Shown here: in pieces, positions 8,921 to 18,960 of the stretch
Layout: each line of letters opens with the position of its first letter
Position numbering within the stretch: position 1 is the stretch's first letter
From: Isoetes engelmannii
Lineage: Eukaryota > Streptophyta > Lycopodiopsida > Isoetales > Isoetaceae
Length of the DNA stretch: 22,708 bases
NCBI GenBank assembly: GCA_011763485.2
Contig: JAANSK020255607.1
Span: forward strand, 1-22,708
Direction of reading: 5' to 3'
Translations under genes and position numbers: made by a program
Notes under the pieces: model-generated
Database searches by the model: none
What the model saw: the letters and a program-made list of their open reading frames with translations, nothing else
What the model was told of the DNA's origin: nothing

Positions 8921-9175
8921 TGAAATTGTCTTTACGATACAACCCAAGTTCCAAGTTGTATCATCGCAAGATTCTCATTTGGCTCTATACTTGACTTTAT
9001 TATATCTATTCCTTTCAGTTTTCCATCCCAATGCAAGTCATTATAGATCTAAGATCAAGTTGCCAATTGGTAGAATATGTCAAACAATCTAGCAAATCGT
9101 CGCAATCATGTTCTTGAGTAGCAGTTGCTAGTTAGATAAATATGCCATAACTAGTTGGTAGTCACTGTTGGTCAT
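8921..9175 (+). repeat. Closing segment, copy 2
   Basis: Diverged partner of 7378-7615, with the same landmarks in the same order plus an extra stretch of about 20 bp (TTATATCTATTCCTTTC). Confidence 0.75.
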
Positions 9176-9714
9176 GTTGGTAGATTATGCAGATGTAAAG
9201 TTTTATTTAAGGAGACATTGTTTGCGAGAAAGTTTCTTTAATTGTACTTTGTTCATCTTCTACAATTAGTTTGTCAAGAAGTTTGCTAATTTCTTCTATG
9301 CATACGGGAGGGTAACCAATAGTTATAGTAAGAGTTTCTTAAATGGTAAAACTAGTTTGATTAATCTAAATTAATCTTAAGCCTAAAACTTTCGTAGGCT
9401 TGGCTAAAGTTTGTAAAATTTGGACTTTCTAATTTCTTGTGTTTGGCCAAATGTTTCACATTTTTCTTATCATACTTCGAATGCTTGGCTATTTTTTAGA
9501 ACAATAATAGAATAGAATATAATAATGACCCAGATATTAGCCGACCATTTTTTTTATATTCTAATCATCTTTTAAAGCATAGTAAAGTTTAAACGTGGTC
9601 AAGTCTCTGAAATGATAAAACCTTTCGAGGCAGGGGTTTTTTAATCCGAGTACTAATGGTTGTGCTAGCCCATTGTATGTGTTCCATGATCTCTCGGTCG
9701 TCGTGGACGTTAAA
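9176..9714. other. No recognised gene
   Basis: AT-rich DNA. It holds the first copy of a diverged direct repeat (9376-9491) that recurs on the far side of the Copia element. Confidence 0.4.
9376..9491 (+). repeat. Diverged direct repeat, copy 1 (partner 13730-13843)
   Basis: Shared landmarks are TAGGCTTGGCTAAAGT, AAAATTTGGANTTTCTAATTT, TTTGTGT, CACATTTTTCT and CTTGGCTA. The two copies lie on either side of the Copia insertion but are too far from it, and too unlike its ends, to be its LTRs. Confidence 0.65.
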
Positions 9715-9865
9715 TGTTACGATTTGGAACCTAGTGCTTGAAAGCACCCAATACCCTACTGATTTGAATAAGAGATCATGAATATGCAGGCAGCTCCTGT
9801 AATCACGGAGATTCCACCTACTCCTGCCACGTCCTCCTACTACGTCTATTGCCTGTTTTCCAACA
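9715..9865 (-). repeat. Copia 3' LTR
   Basis: 151 bp with terminal TGTT/AACA inverted ends. It aligns without gaps to 13547-13697 at about 85% identity. Confidence 0.9.
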
Positions 9866-9874
9866 CTCCCCTTC
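9866..9874 (-). other. Copia polypurine tract
   Basis: GAAGGGGAG on the minus strand abuts the 3' LTR, where the plus-strand primer of Copia elements lies. Confidence 0.7.
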
Positions 9875-11270
9875 AGGCAATAGACTGCAACAAATTGAAC
9901 TCCTCCAAGCACCAGGAAGACAGTTGCTCCCCCTCAAACTAGAGCCAATATATGCTTCATTATGCATTTCCCACTCCCCCTTGCACCCTGAAGTAAAAGA
10001 AGCCACTTGCATCGTGGAGTAAAAGAAGCCACTGATTTGTTTGCCTCAGCCTATACCCAATTGAGGAGGCATATTTTCATACTGCCAAGAAACTAACCCA
10101 GTGCAAATTTTAGAACGATGTATCTTGATCATCCATTTCAAGCCTCTCATATCTACATGCACGCATGTAGCAAACTCATGTTGCCAATCATTGGAATTCT
10201 GTTGTTGCAATACAACATCACCCCGCTTCAACACATTCCCCTTAAAATCCAATTTTAAGTCAGAATTCAACATCCCGTGTCAATTCCACATTCAGACTCT
10301 TTCCAAATTCCATCTTTTGACGACATATGTTACACACCCTCTACTTTCTTCCTGCGCCTGTGTCGTTGCCTCCCACCTTTTCTTAAACTTGCCCTCTTCA
10401 CAGCTTGCAGCATGATCCTCCGGGGGCTCGCTACACCAAATCCTGCAATTCCACCTTTGCCAATGCCTTCAGTGAAAGAAATTACAAGGTATACAGCAAC
10501 TAGAAATTAGTCACTTAATATTCATGTAATTTCAACTTCAAAAATGAGCACGATCACATATCATGTTTCTAACTAATACAAAACAATCCTTAGATTCAAA
10601 TCTTAGTATTGCTCATCTGAAAATAATATCACCAATCAATCATTATTCCCCTTTCAAGCAATATCAAACAACCATTAGTTCTCCCTCAAATGATATCTAT
10701 CATTAGTTTATGATGAAATAAAAGTAGCAATGTTATCGTAGAAATGGCATTGATCGAAATACTGTTCAGTTAACCACACAACATCTTGACTGTACTGAAC
10801 ACTACTCTTGCTCCCTGAATGACCCAGTGATTGCTAATCATCAATCTACATATTTATCTTGGATTTAAGCACAGAAATCCGGATTTAGCACCACCGACCT
10901 ATTTGAATTTTCATTTGGCTCGAAATAACTGGACCGAGCACGAACCCTAAATGAAAATTATAACTTTCAATAAATAGACCTATGAACATTTAGAACCCGA
11001 TAGGTTAAATAGGAATTCACTAGACCGCTCATCTTGCTCCTAACCATCACTTTCAGGTTGAACATTCTATATCAATGTTTTTGTACAAATGTACACTGTA
11101 CAAATTCACCTTGAAACACACAGGATAATCTTGATCAAATAAATGTTCCCTAGGTTCAATCTCAGTTTTCAATGATGTGATCTGACCAATTCTTTCATTC
11201 CCCTTCAGATCATATTATTCACAAGTTTGCAACTTAATGTTTACTTAGCAGATCTGTAGTTTCCTTTGTC
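9875..11270 (-). other. Copia 3' internal segment without recognised coding
   Basis: About 1.4 kb separates the end of the RNase H-like region from the purine tract. Most Copia elements have far less here. It holds only short open frames of no recognised family and could be a long 3' untranslated region or later inserted DNA. Confidence 0.5.
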
Positions 11271-12900
11271 TTCTCCTTTAGACTTATGTTGCATGCAAAT
11301 CCCTGCAACCTAATCTGTCACTGAGTAGTGTAAATTTGTTCCCACTTAGTGCCTTTATAAAATGTCTACTAGCTGATCTTCTGACCTTTTCAAATGAATC
11401 ACCTCCTTGTTTACCATGTCTCTAATAAAATGCATCAATTTCAATATGTTTTGTCCTTTCATGGAGTATTGGGTTCTTGGTCATTTCAATGCAACTTTGG
11501 CTGTCACAATAAAGTACTAACTTGATTATTCCAATTTCATTTAGCATTCTTCTTATCTAAATAATCTATTTAGAAGTCAATGTTGCAGCTGCATACTCAG
11601 GCTCAGTAGTGGCAAGAGCAATAAATGTTTGTTTTTTGCTTCTCCAACTAATTGGTCCTCCCCCCCAACACTAATACATAACCTAATGTGGATTTTCGAT
11701 CATCTAAATCTCCACACCAATCTGCATCACAAAAAGCTTTCTACTCTAAGTCATCACTGTTGTATATTATACCTACATGCTGTGTCCCTTGTAGATATCT
11801 CAACACCTTTTTTGCTGCCATCTAATGCCCTCTTCCAGGGTTCCGTTTATATCTACTTAGCATATTCACTATGAATGTAATATCAGGTCTGGTGTTGTTG
11901 GCAATAAATAGCAGACTCCCAATCAATTGTCTAGATGGTACCAATGCCATCTCTTCTTGTCCTTCATCAGTTTGCAGACATAATCCTTTCGATATTTTAC
12001 AACTTGGAAAAACTGGAACCTTTATTGCATTACAATCAGTCATATTGAATCTATCTAGCATTGACTGAATGTATTTTATTTGAAATAAGTGATAGTACTT
12101 TTCTTTTCCTATCTCGAGTAACCTCACTTCCAAGAAATTTCTTTAATTCCCTAGTTCTGTCATCATGAACCTATTTTTAAGAATACCTTTACAGTGATTT
12201 AGAATGATCATATTATTTGCAACCATTATGCAATCGTCCACATATAGAGCTATGATACACTAATTACTGCCTTCTCTAAAAATATAGACATTTCCATCAT
12301 TGTCCAATTTTTCAAAACCCTGTTCTCTTAAGTACCCATCTATACATTTGTACCATTGTCTAGGGGACTGCTTTAGTCCATAAACAACTCTGTTGAGTTT
12401 CCAAACCTTGCCTTTTCCATTCTCATACCCAGATGCTTGCCTCATGTAAATTTCTTCATCCAATTTAGCATTTAAAAAAGCAGTGCTGACATCCATATGG
12501 TGCAGTTATAGATTTAATGCATTTTCCATAAATATTAACATTCTGATACTTGCAAGTTTTACCACTGGAGAAAATGTGCCATCATAATCCACACCTTTCT
12601 TTTGTAAAAACCCTTGAGCAACCAAACGTGCTTTATATTTCGGCTTACCTTCTGCATAGATTTTCAACTTGTACACCCACTTGTTTTCTATTATGTTCTT
12701 CTCTTTGGAGTATCAACTATATCATAGGTGTTGGTATGCTCAAAGGATTGCATCTCCTCATCCATTGCTTGCTTCCATTTGTTTGCATCTGAAGCATTAA
12801 TAGCATCTTTAAAACTTTCTGGTATTCCAGATTCTAGAACCATCAGTGCATCTAGAGCCTTTTCTGATTGCAATCTATAACTTTCTTCTCCTTGTTGTCT
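11270..12900 (-). pseudogene. Copia pol remnant: reverse transcriptase and RNase H
   Basis: Recognisable family blocks, in minus-strand order, are the W-x-x-AM-x-EE-x-x-S stretch that precedes reverse transcriptase, the DVSTAFLNAKLDEEIYM block, VYGLKQSPRQWY, the YVDD catalytic box, the IGSLLFIANNTRPDI block, the DRKSTLGYV region of RNase H, and TKHIEID near its end. These fix the family and strand. The region has several breaks and is treated as a fossil. Confidence 0.9.
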
Positions 12901-13169
12901 GCCAAACAGATCAGTTTGACTTGTGCTTCACCTCTAAGAATCTCCCGACCGCAATTTATGATGAATCTGGCTCCCTGTATCTATGTTAACCAATCAACAC
13001 ATGCACTGCCATAAACCATCTCATCAGGCACCTCAAAAAACCTCCTTATTTTGCTCTCCCATGGTCTCCAACTCAGAGTAACGACAGTCCTGCCTTTTTT
13101 CGCTTCTTTGTTTCTTTTCAAGATCACCATAGATCTTCCTCACTTCAAGATCATCACATATCTTTACCG

Positions 13170-13473
13170 TCCCCACCATCTTCACCAGCAACAAGTCGCT
13201 CACTAGGTTTTTTACGGCCAAGATCCTCTTGATTTACCGAGTTTGGTTTCAGAATTTCCTATTATGAATCCACCATCTTCACCATCAACAGATCACTCGC
13301 TGGTTTTTATGATCAAGATCAGCTTGATCTACCAAGACTGATTTCAGAATTTCCTATTCTGAATCCACCAGCTTCACCATCAACAGGTCTCTCGCTAGAT
13401 TTCCATGATCAAGATCCTCTTGATCTACCGAGACTGTAGCTTCAAGCCATGCTTCAGAATTTCCTATTCCGAA
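13170..13473 (-). repeat. Three-unit tandem repeat in the Copia leader
   Basis: Three units of about 95-110 bp begin near 13170, 13268 and 13364. They share CACCATCTTCACCA, GATCAAGATC, CTTGATCTACC and CAGAATTTCCTATT. They sit between the primer-binding site and the expected gag start. Confidence 0.75.
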
Positions 13474-13533
13474 TCTCCCACATATCCCACAAGAAGTGAC
13501 TTCTTGAGCAGTTAGTCTCAAGAACTCCTTTCA

Positions 13534-13546
13534 CCCCCTGGTACCA
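13534..13546 (-). other. Copia primer-binding site
   Basis: TGGTACCAGGGGG on the minus strand directly follows the 5' LTR and resembles the TGGTATCAGAGC site (initiator-Met tRNA) of plant Copia elements. Confidence 0.7.
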
Positions 13547-13697
13547 TGTTACGATTTGGAACCTAGTGCTTGAGAGCGCCCAACAACCTACTGATCTGAA
13601 GAAGAAATCATAGATATATAGACAGCTCCTGGAATCACGGAGATTCCACCTACTCCTGACATATTCCCCTGCCATGTCCATTGCTTGTTTTCCAACA
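13547..13697 (-). repeat. Copia 5' LTR
   Basis: 151 bp, the partner of 9715-9865. It is the upstream LTR because coding and primer-binding site read on the minus strand. Confidence 0.9.
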
Positions 13698-13729
13698 TTA
13701 ATAAATCTATTCTATTTTAGGTGAATCGT

Positions 13730-14010
13730 AGGCTTAACACTTTCTAAGGTTTGACTAAAGTATACAAAATTTGGAATTTCTAATTTTTGTGTCTGACTAA
13801 ACTTTGCACATTTTTCTCGTCATGCTTTCAAACGCTTGGCTAAAATGGTAATCGGTCCAGACCATTAGAAAAAATATTTGGCTAATTTTTTGTTTTTGAA
13901 AAATGTTTCCTCCACGTTATTTTAGCCAAGGTTTTCCTCTAAAAGGCAAAAATTTAGCCATTTTACTCAACTTAGCTACTAAAGTTTACATTGGTTGTAG
14001 TGAACCATGC
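13730..14010 (+). repeat. Direct repeat copy 2 with GGCTAAA/TTTAGCC-rich extension
   Basis: 13730-13843 pairs with 9376-9491. The following DNA repeats GGCTAAA and TTTAGCC in both orientations up to about 13990. Clustered short motifs in both orientations are typical of subterminal regions of DNA transposons, but matching terminal inverted repeats were not found. Confidence 0.5.
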
Positions 14011-14186
14011 CAGTTGTGGGCTATTTAGAAAATGGATCAAACCAAACAATGGATCATTACATTTATTTCAATCTCAACCGTTGCACCCCGGACTATCGCG
14101 GTTGTCGGATTCGTCGATCCTATGGCCCAAATCGTATATTGGGACCTCTGGGCGCCTCTTATTTTATGGTCAATTATGATTTGGGG

Positions 14187-14250
14187 CGCCTATGATTTTG
14201 AAATATCAAATAGGGGTTCGCCTAAGGTTTTGAAATCTAAAATAGGGGGA
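14187..14250 (+). repeat. 32-bp tandem duplication
   Basis: CGCCTATGATTTTGAAAT... (14187-14218) is followed by CGCCTAAGGTTTTGAAAT... (14219-14250), differing at several positions. Confidence 0.8.
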
Positions 14251-14318
14251 CTCGAACCTCTACCAAAATAATTCAATGTCCTAATTAGAATGCTTTGAAC
14301 AAGACAACTAACGAGCTA
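14248..14318 (-). mobile_element. tRNA-like pol III promoter, possible SINE head
   Basis: On the minus strand TAGCTCGTTAGT (14318-14307) resembles an A box. GGTTCGAGTCC (14258-14248) matches the B box, preceded by TTGGTAGA. Spacing is longer than in a tRNA gene and no cloverleaf forms, so this is more like a tRNA-derived SINE reading towards about 14030. The 3' end and target duplications are not clear. Confidence 0.35.
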
Positions 14319-14325
14319 ATGTAAT

Positions 14326-14989
14326 CATTCTTTTTAATAAATCTATTTTTTTTTTATGACAACTCATTTAATTGTTTTAGGAAGGAAGGAAGGAAGTATG
14401 GTCTATGATTTCCGGAATGATCATTTATACATTCATATTAAATCCCTCTGAAACTCCTGTTATTGTGCTACATATTTGATCCACAGTAGGGCTTTTTATA
14501 TCCTTTTTTTTTGTTATATGTGATACTAGCCATAAGTTAACGAGAAATTTATTTTACTTGCAACATTTCTTTGCCCCTTAATCTTACCTCGTCCGCTGTT
14601 GGTTCATCACCCCTAGCTAATGGAAAAGCCATAAGGGATTATAGTCTTTCACAACAAACTTTCTCAACCTTTAGGCTATTGGAGACACCATGTCATTGTA
14701 CGTTATGTTTGCAACACTTAAACAAAATGTATCCCTCCTCCCTTTTATGTTGATAGAACATGCTAAACTACCAAACACGGGCATGGTTTAAAGCATTATA
14801 GAAAAGAAGAAAAGAATAGAAGGACATAAGATAGAGAGAGGGGAAGTGGAGATGGGAGGAAAGGCTAGAGTGATTAGGAGATGGCATGTCAACAGAGATG
14901 TCGGGCGAGGAATATACCATATAGACATACATAGCAATATCTTTGGCTGCAAGTCGGGTACGAGACATAGGCTGAAAGGCAGGTGGCAA
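14326..14989. other. No recognised gene
   Basis: A GAAG repeat of four units lies at 14381-14396. No protein or RNA family is recognised. Confidence 0.4.
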
Positions 14990-15460
14990 GAGGAATGAGT
15001 GAGACAACAAGCAACAGATACACAAAACGCACACACATACACAGTTGTATGTAGTAGTGATTGGAGATGAAGAAGATAAATGAGACAGCAAGCAACACAT
15101 ACACATACGGACACGCATATACATAGTATGCGCACAGAAGAGTGAGTGAGAATAGTATATAGCATTGTGACTGGAGATGAAGAAGATAAATGAGATAGCA
15201 AGCAACACATACACATATGGACACGCATATACATAGTATGCACATCGAAGAATGAGTGAGAAAACAAGCAACAGATACAGATACGCGCACAGATACACAA
15301 CATATGCATCGACAGGTGGAGATGGAGATGAGGAAGAGAATAGAATAGAATAACATTTTTATCGTCCACGGAGGCGAGTTGGCCTATATGAGACAACAAG
15401 CACACGCACGCACACACATACGCAGCAGACGCCGTGACTGGGGATGAAGACGATATGCAG
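14990..15460 (+). repeat. Degenerate minisatellite, about 110-bp period
   Basis: The best pair is 15063-15172 and 15173-15282, with GGAGATGAAGAAGATAAATG, AGCAAGCAACACATACACAT and ACACGCATATACATAGTATG in both. Poorer units lie on each side. It is rich in AC and AG, so the minus strand is pyrimidine-rich and nearly free of stops. Confidence 0.8.
15338..15395 (-). mobile_element. 3' end of a non-LTR retroelement, likely
   Basis: The minus strand reads CCGTGGACGATAAAAATGTT and then three TATTC units. This matches the end at 3044, which has a TATC tail instead. It is embedded in the minisatellite. The 5' extent is unknown. Confidence 0.45.
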
Positions 15461-15700
15461 GCGACATTCAGACGAATGCACCAGTTGAAGGAAAGAGGGC
15501 CAGAGAGGAAGAACTGGGAAGAGGGTGTCACACAAGGCACGGAATGAAAAGCAACTTCAACTAACAACGTAAATGCAAATATACATCTAAGTGTCAATGC
15601 TTTGGCGTATATGCCAGTCATTCCAATCCAAAACTAGATAAATACATAATTATTTTCCCATTTTTTAATCCATTTTGTTTTTCCCCTTATAGAAAAATAA

Positions 15701-15780
15701 GGCCCAATCCAAATGTGGGGCTAACACGCACCAGGGTTTCACGCTACACCCCACATGGCCAAATCTCCCTATATATATAC
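15701..15780 (+). promoter_or_regulatory. Probable core promoter of the S40 gene
   Basis: GGCCCAAT (15701-15708) combines a site II-like GGCCCA and a CCAAT box. A TATA box (CTATATATATAC, 15769-15780) follows about 60 bp later. Transcription would start about 30 bp further, near 15805-15815. No other gene start lies downstream before the S40 ATG. Confidence 0.6.
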
Positions 15781-15861
15781 TCCCCGGAGCCTCGAGAAGA
15801 GCACGCACCATACTCAGGCACCGCCGGAACAAGGGCATAAAATAGAAGGTCGCCACTTCAG

Positions 15862-16301
15862 GTGATCCTCCGCTGCGCCCTTTTCATACATTCTTAAATC
15901 TTATCTTCAATTTGTTTCAATCTTTTTCTCGTCCTTGCTTGATTTGCCCCTTGTTTCTTCGGTTTTTTGCCGGATTTCTACCCCCTTTCGTCTTTTTCTT
16001 CCTTTCCGCTTTGATTCTGATTGATTGCCTGTGGTTTCAAATTCCTGAACGCAATTTGGGTTCAGATTTTGTGGGGTTAAAGCCAATCTAGAGTTGGATT
16101 TCTGTTTCCAATTTGGCCATTGCAAATAGTTCTTGAGTAACGGCGGATTTGAGTCGTTGTCAGATCGATTAGGTCCTCAAGTCTGCTTTTCTTGTGTATT
16201 TCTGCTTTTTGGTGCAACTATCTTTTCCTGTAATGCCGCTACTTTTCAGGCTTTAATTACCCAAAAAGCAAACTAAGACCAATTTTGTGTGACAAATTCA
16301 G
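15862..16301 (+). other. Probable 5'-UTR intron of the S40 gene
   Basis: The donor CTTCAG|GTGATC and acceptor ACAAATTCAG|GAGC bracket a 440-bp T-rich stretch, as plant introns are. The acceptor lies 22 bases before the start codon. This is inferred from splice-site appearance only; an unspliced leader is possible. Confidence 0.5.
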
Positions 16302-16323
16302 GAGCATCAATTTGTTCTAGCGT

Positions 16324-16998
16324 ATGATGATGACCCGCATGGGCAGCATGGGCACAGAAGCCCTTTCTCGCAGAGAGCGCTTCTCCAGCGGCTTAACAAA
16401 TGTGATGAGGGATCACAAATTAGCGTCTTCTAGCTCTGCAAATAGAAGAGACAAGCTTTTGGGCCTGTCTGCAATGGGATCTCCGGCACCAACATCTCAT
16501 GACTTTTCGGATATGAATGATCTAAAAGAAGACGACATTTGGGGTTCGGATTTGAGGCCTCTGCCAGAAGAGGGTTATGTGGAAGAGTACACAGAAGGCA
16601 CGGATCATCATAAATTTCTTGCAACTGGTAGAAGATGGCTTGGTCTGGACAAAGATTCCTATGGAGACAGGGGATTGTCGTCTATATCTGCTTCTAGGAC
16701 CATTCCTCAGTCTTCTTCAGGTCTGGGAATGCCTATTATGCATCAATCTGCTCCTATGAATGTGCCAGATTGGTCTAAGATTTTGGGTTCAGATAAGAAG
16801 GATATGAAGCGAAATGGTTTGGATTTTGATACAAACGAAGATGATCAGGAAAAACTGCCTCCTCATGAACTAGTTGCTAGAGAATATGCAAGGAGTCAGA
16901 TGACTTTTTCTGTGTATGAAGGCGCAGGCCGGACTCTGAAAGGAAGGGATGCAAGCCGGGTTCGCAACGCGGTCTGGAAGCAGACTGGCTTCCTCTGA
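16324..16998 (+). CDS. Senescence regulator S40 family protein (DUF584)
   Basis: A single-exon frame of 224 residues. The C-terminal family signature is clear: LPPHELVAREYARS (about residues 178-191), then SVYEGAGRTLKGRD and SRVRNAVWKQTGFL at the end. The middle has NVPDWSKILG (about 146-155), another conserved S40 block, and the N-terminal half has an acidic EDDIWGSDLRPLPEE segment. No signal peptide or membrane segment is visible. S40 proteins are plant-specific, often nuclear, and induced in senescence, dark or stress; their biochemical activity is not established. The length fits the longer members. I chose the first of three consecutive ATGs; later in-frame ATGs at residues 2, 3, 6 and 9 change little. 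A TATA box and likely leader intron precede it. It looks intact. Confidence 0.92.
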   Translation: MMMTRMGSMGTEALSRRERFSSGLTNVMRDHKLASSSSANRRDKLLGLSAMGSPAPTSHDFSDMNDLKEDDIWGSDLRPLPEEGYVEEYTEGTDHHKFLATGRRWLGLDKDSYGDRGLSSISASRTIPQSSSGLGMPIMHQSAPMNVPDWSKILGSDKKDMKRNGLDFDTNEDDQEKLPPHELVAREYARSQMTFSVYEGAGRTLKGRDASRVRNAVWKQTGFL

Positions 16999-18960
16999 AG
17001 AATTGGCCATGTTTGATGCTGTGCTAATTCAATTTTTCCTAGTGCTGTTGAACACTATAATTCCTCGGCTTGTTATTGCAGAAGAGTTTTCTGCCATCAT
17101 CTTCTACCTTCCTTGTACAGCTTCTTGTTCATGATGTGCAGCAACCTAAGTGATTGACAACTACACCTTCCTTTCTACTCTACTGACACTTGCAATATTT
17201 TTCAATCTTTTGGCATCCTTGCCTTCTATGAGTATATCCTGTTCTGCAGCAGCACAGACTGATGATCATGATCATGATAATTGCCTGGTAAATAACTAGA
17301 TTCACCCTTGCCTTTTGCTTACATTTGGTCCTCTTATGATCTGCACCTTTGCTGCTCCATTACTGTCTACAGATGTGTAGTGAATTATTGTAACTGAGAT
17401 CATTTTCTCTCCATTGAGTTGATATTGAATGAATTATGAGATCATTTGGCAACTTGTGTGCCAGAGGCAATTAGCAACTTGTCCTTGCCTTTGATGATTG
17501 CTTTTCTGTGACCAAATATTCTCACAGTTGATTTGATGTTGAAGGTAATTTAGTTGCATCTACAGTACACCTTGTTTTATGGGATCTCATATTACCATCA
17601 TCTTTTCTATGTTTAGTATGTTTCATGTTTAATGCAGGAATTAAATTGAAGAAAATTGCTAATGCTGGGATTTTGCAGGACATGATTATGGTATATGGAG
17701 CATAATGTTGGGAAGTAGAGGCCAAAAATTGTTCCCTGCTTGTTTTTAGCTCTTAGAGATATGTTGGATGTAATGCATGCCCTTCCATTCATCACTGTTG
17801 TGATTTGACATCCTGCTGTTCATGAGCAAATTGTCATGCTGCCTGTGTTTTTATGAGCATAGCAATGATGGAATATGATATGATTCATGTACAAACAGGT
17901 CCCTGTTGCTGTAATTGAGTACTGCAATTCATTGTTTATTGCTACTTGAGGCCCCAGTGCTTTGTTTCCTTGTGTGTACCTCAGAGTCTTGCTTCTTTTA
18001 GTGCAAAGGAGGCCCTCCAAAGGTCCCAACTCTCCTCTCTACTTTTTATTTGGCACAGATTGAAGTTAGCATTTAGAAAAATAAATGCTGAAACAAATTC
18101 TTCAATGAAATCAGGCACATCATCTTCAAAAGAAATGCTGTGCAGGTAAAAAAAAGTCACTAGTTTTACTGTTGGGAAAATAAGCTTCTTAATCAGGGTC
18201 CAATCTCTGAAGCCCCACTTCTGCATCTTCACATGACATTTGATCCAAATATTTTATTAGTTGACATGGGATGAAGGCTGATTATTCAAATTTATCCACA
18301 GTGCCACTGACAGTAAAGAGCCTTTCATTTTCTGAGTAAATTGGATTAACTCCAGTTGTTGACAAAGGATAATGCTTGAGGTTTTTGCAGGCTTGCTCAG
18401 AAAAGAAGAATAAGAAAGGCTTGTCTTAAGGTGTAGAAGTCCTATCCTAAGGCTTTCTTAATTGCCTAGGCACAAACTTTGGATATGAATTGCCACTTCA
18501 TTAACTGCAGTGTCATACAGATATGGTAGTAAACAATTTTATCTAGCTCAAGCTTCCAAGTAACTCTATCCACCAGCTGTTTGTTTGCAGGTTATATTTT
18601 AATAGATGAATGGCTTGGAGCAAGGCCTGTAATTTGTTATGATAACAAAGGGACATAGTTTTGCTGAAGAAATTCTACATTACTGACATGATTTGTCCTG
18701 TTTTGCTGCCGGAGCTAAAGAATGAAACAGGTATGGTGCAAGTTCTGTGGCTGAAAAAATGGCTGTAGTCTACAGGCCTACTCTTGAGAGGCAAGAAAAC
18801 AGATGATGCAGAATAAAAATTGGCAGGATATGGCTGGATCTGTATTGTTTAAGACTGCACGTGGGCAGGATCATGCTTGATGATTTGGGTTTTGGGTTTT
18901 TGCTTCATTGCTTTGGATCAAAGGAAAATGTTGCATCATTCATGACCTAAGCCACACGCT
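16999..18960 (+). other. T-rich region downstream of S40, possible 3' transcribed sequence
   Basis: No second gene is recognised. The DNA is T-rich with several TTGCAG- and TACAG-type acceptor-like sites (for example near 17080, 17372 and 18590), as in spliced UTR or non-coding transcripts. I cannot place a firm polyadenylation site; an AATAAA lies near 18813. Confidence 0.35.

Larger units (their letters stand above)
6539..9175 (+). repeat. Large nested tandem duplication (two blocks)
   Basis: Block 1 (about 6539-7615) and block 2 (about 7831-9175) have the same order: an ATGTCGACAC entry motif, units of a roughly 250-bp repeat, then a roughly 245-bp closing segment. Block 1 has units A, B (internally duplicated) and partial C. 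Block 2 has D and E, and E is split by a retroposon. No coding potential is visible, so this looks like a complex satellite-like or non-autonomous repeat. Confidence 0.7.
9715..13697 (-). mobile_element. Copia (Ty1/copia) LTR retroelement, broken fossil
   Basis: The 3,983-bp element reads on the minus strand. It has two 151-bp LTRs (TG...CA ends), a primer-binding site complementary to initiator-Met tRNA type beside the 5' LTR, a purine tract beside the 3' LTR, and flanks TTAAA/TTAAT compatible with a 5-bp target duplication. The surviving pol part covers late connector, reverse transcriptase and RNase H. gag, protease and integrase are not recognisable. A tandem repeat occupies the leader. 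About 1.4 kb without recognised coding lies between RNase H and the 3' LTR. The element carries several breaks and is not functional. The LTRs differ at about 23 of 151 positions, mostly transitions, indicating an insertion several million years old or more, depending on the host's rate. Confidence 0.9.

Noticed and set aside
14248-14318. Functional tRNA gene
   Set aside because: A and B boxes are too far apart, and no acceptor or anticodon stem can be drawn.
14768-15621. Three overlapping long minus-strand open frames rich in Cys, Ser, Val and Leu
   Set aside because: They follow the pyrimidine-rich strand of the 110-bp minisatellite. The same peptide pattern appears in more than one frame, which shows lack of stops rather than coding.
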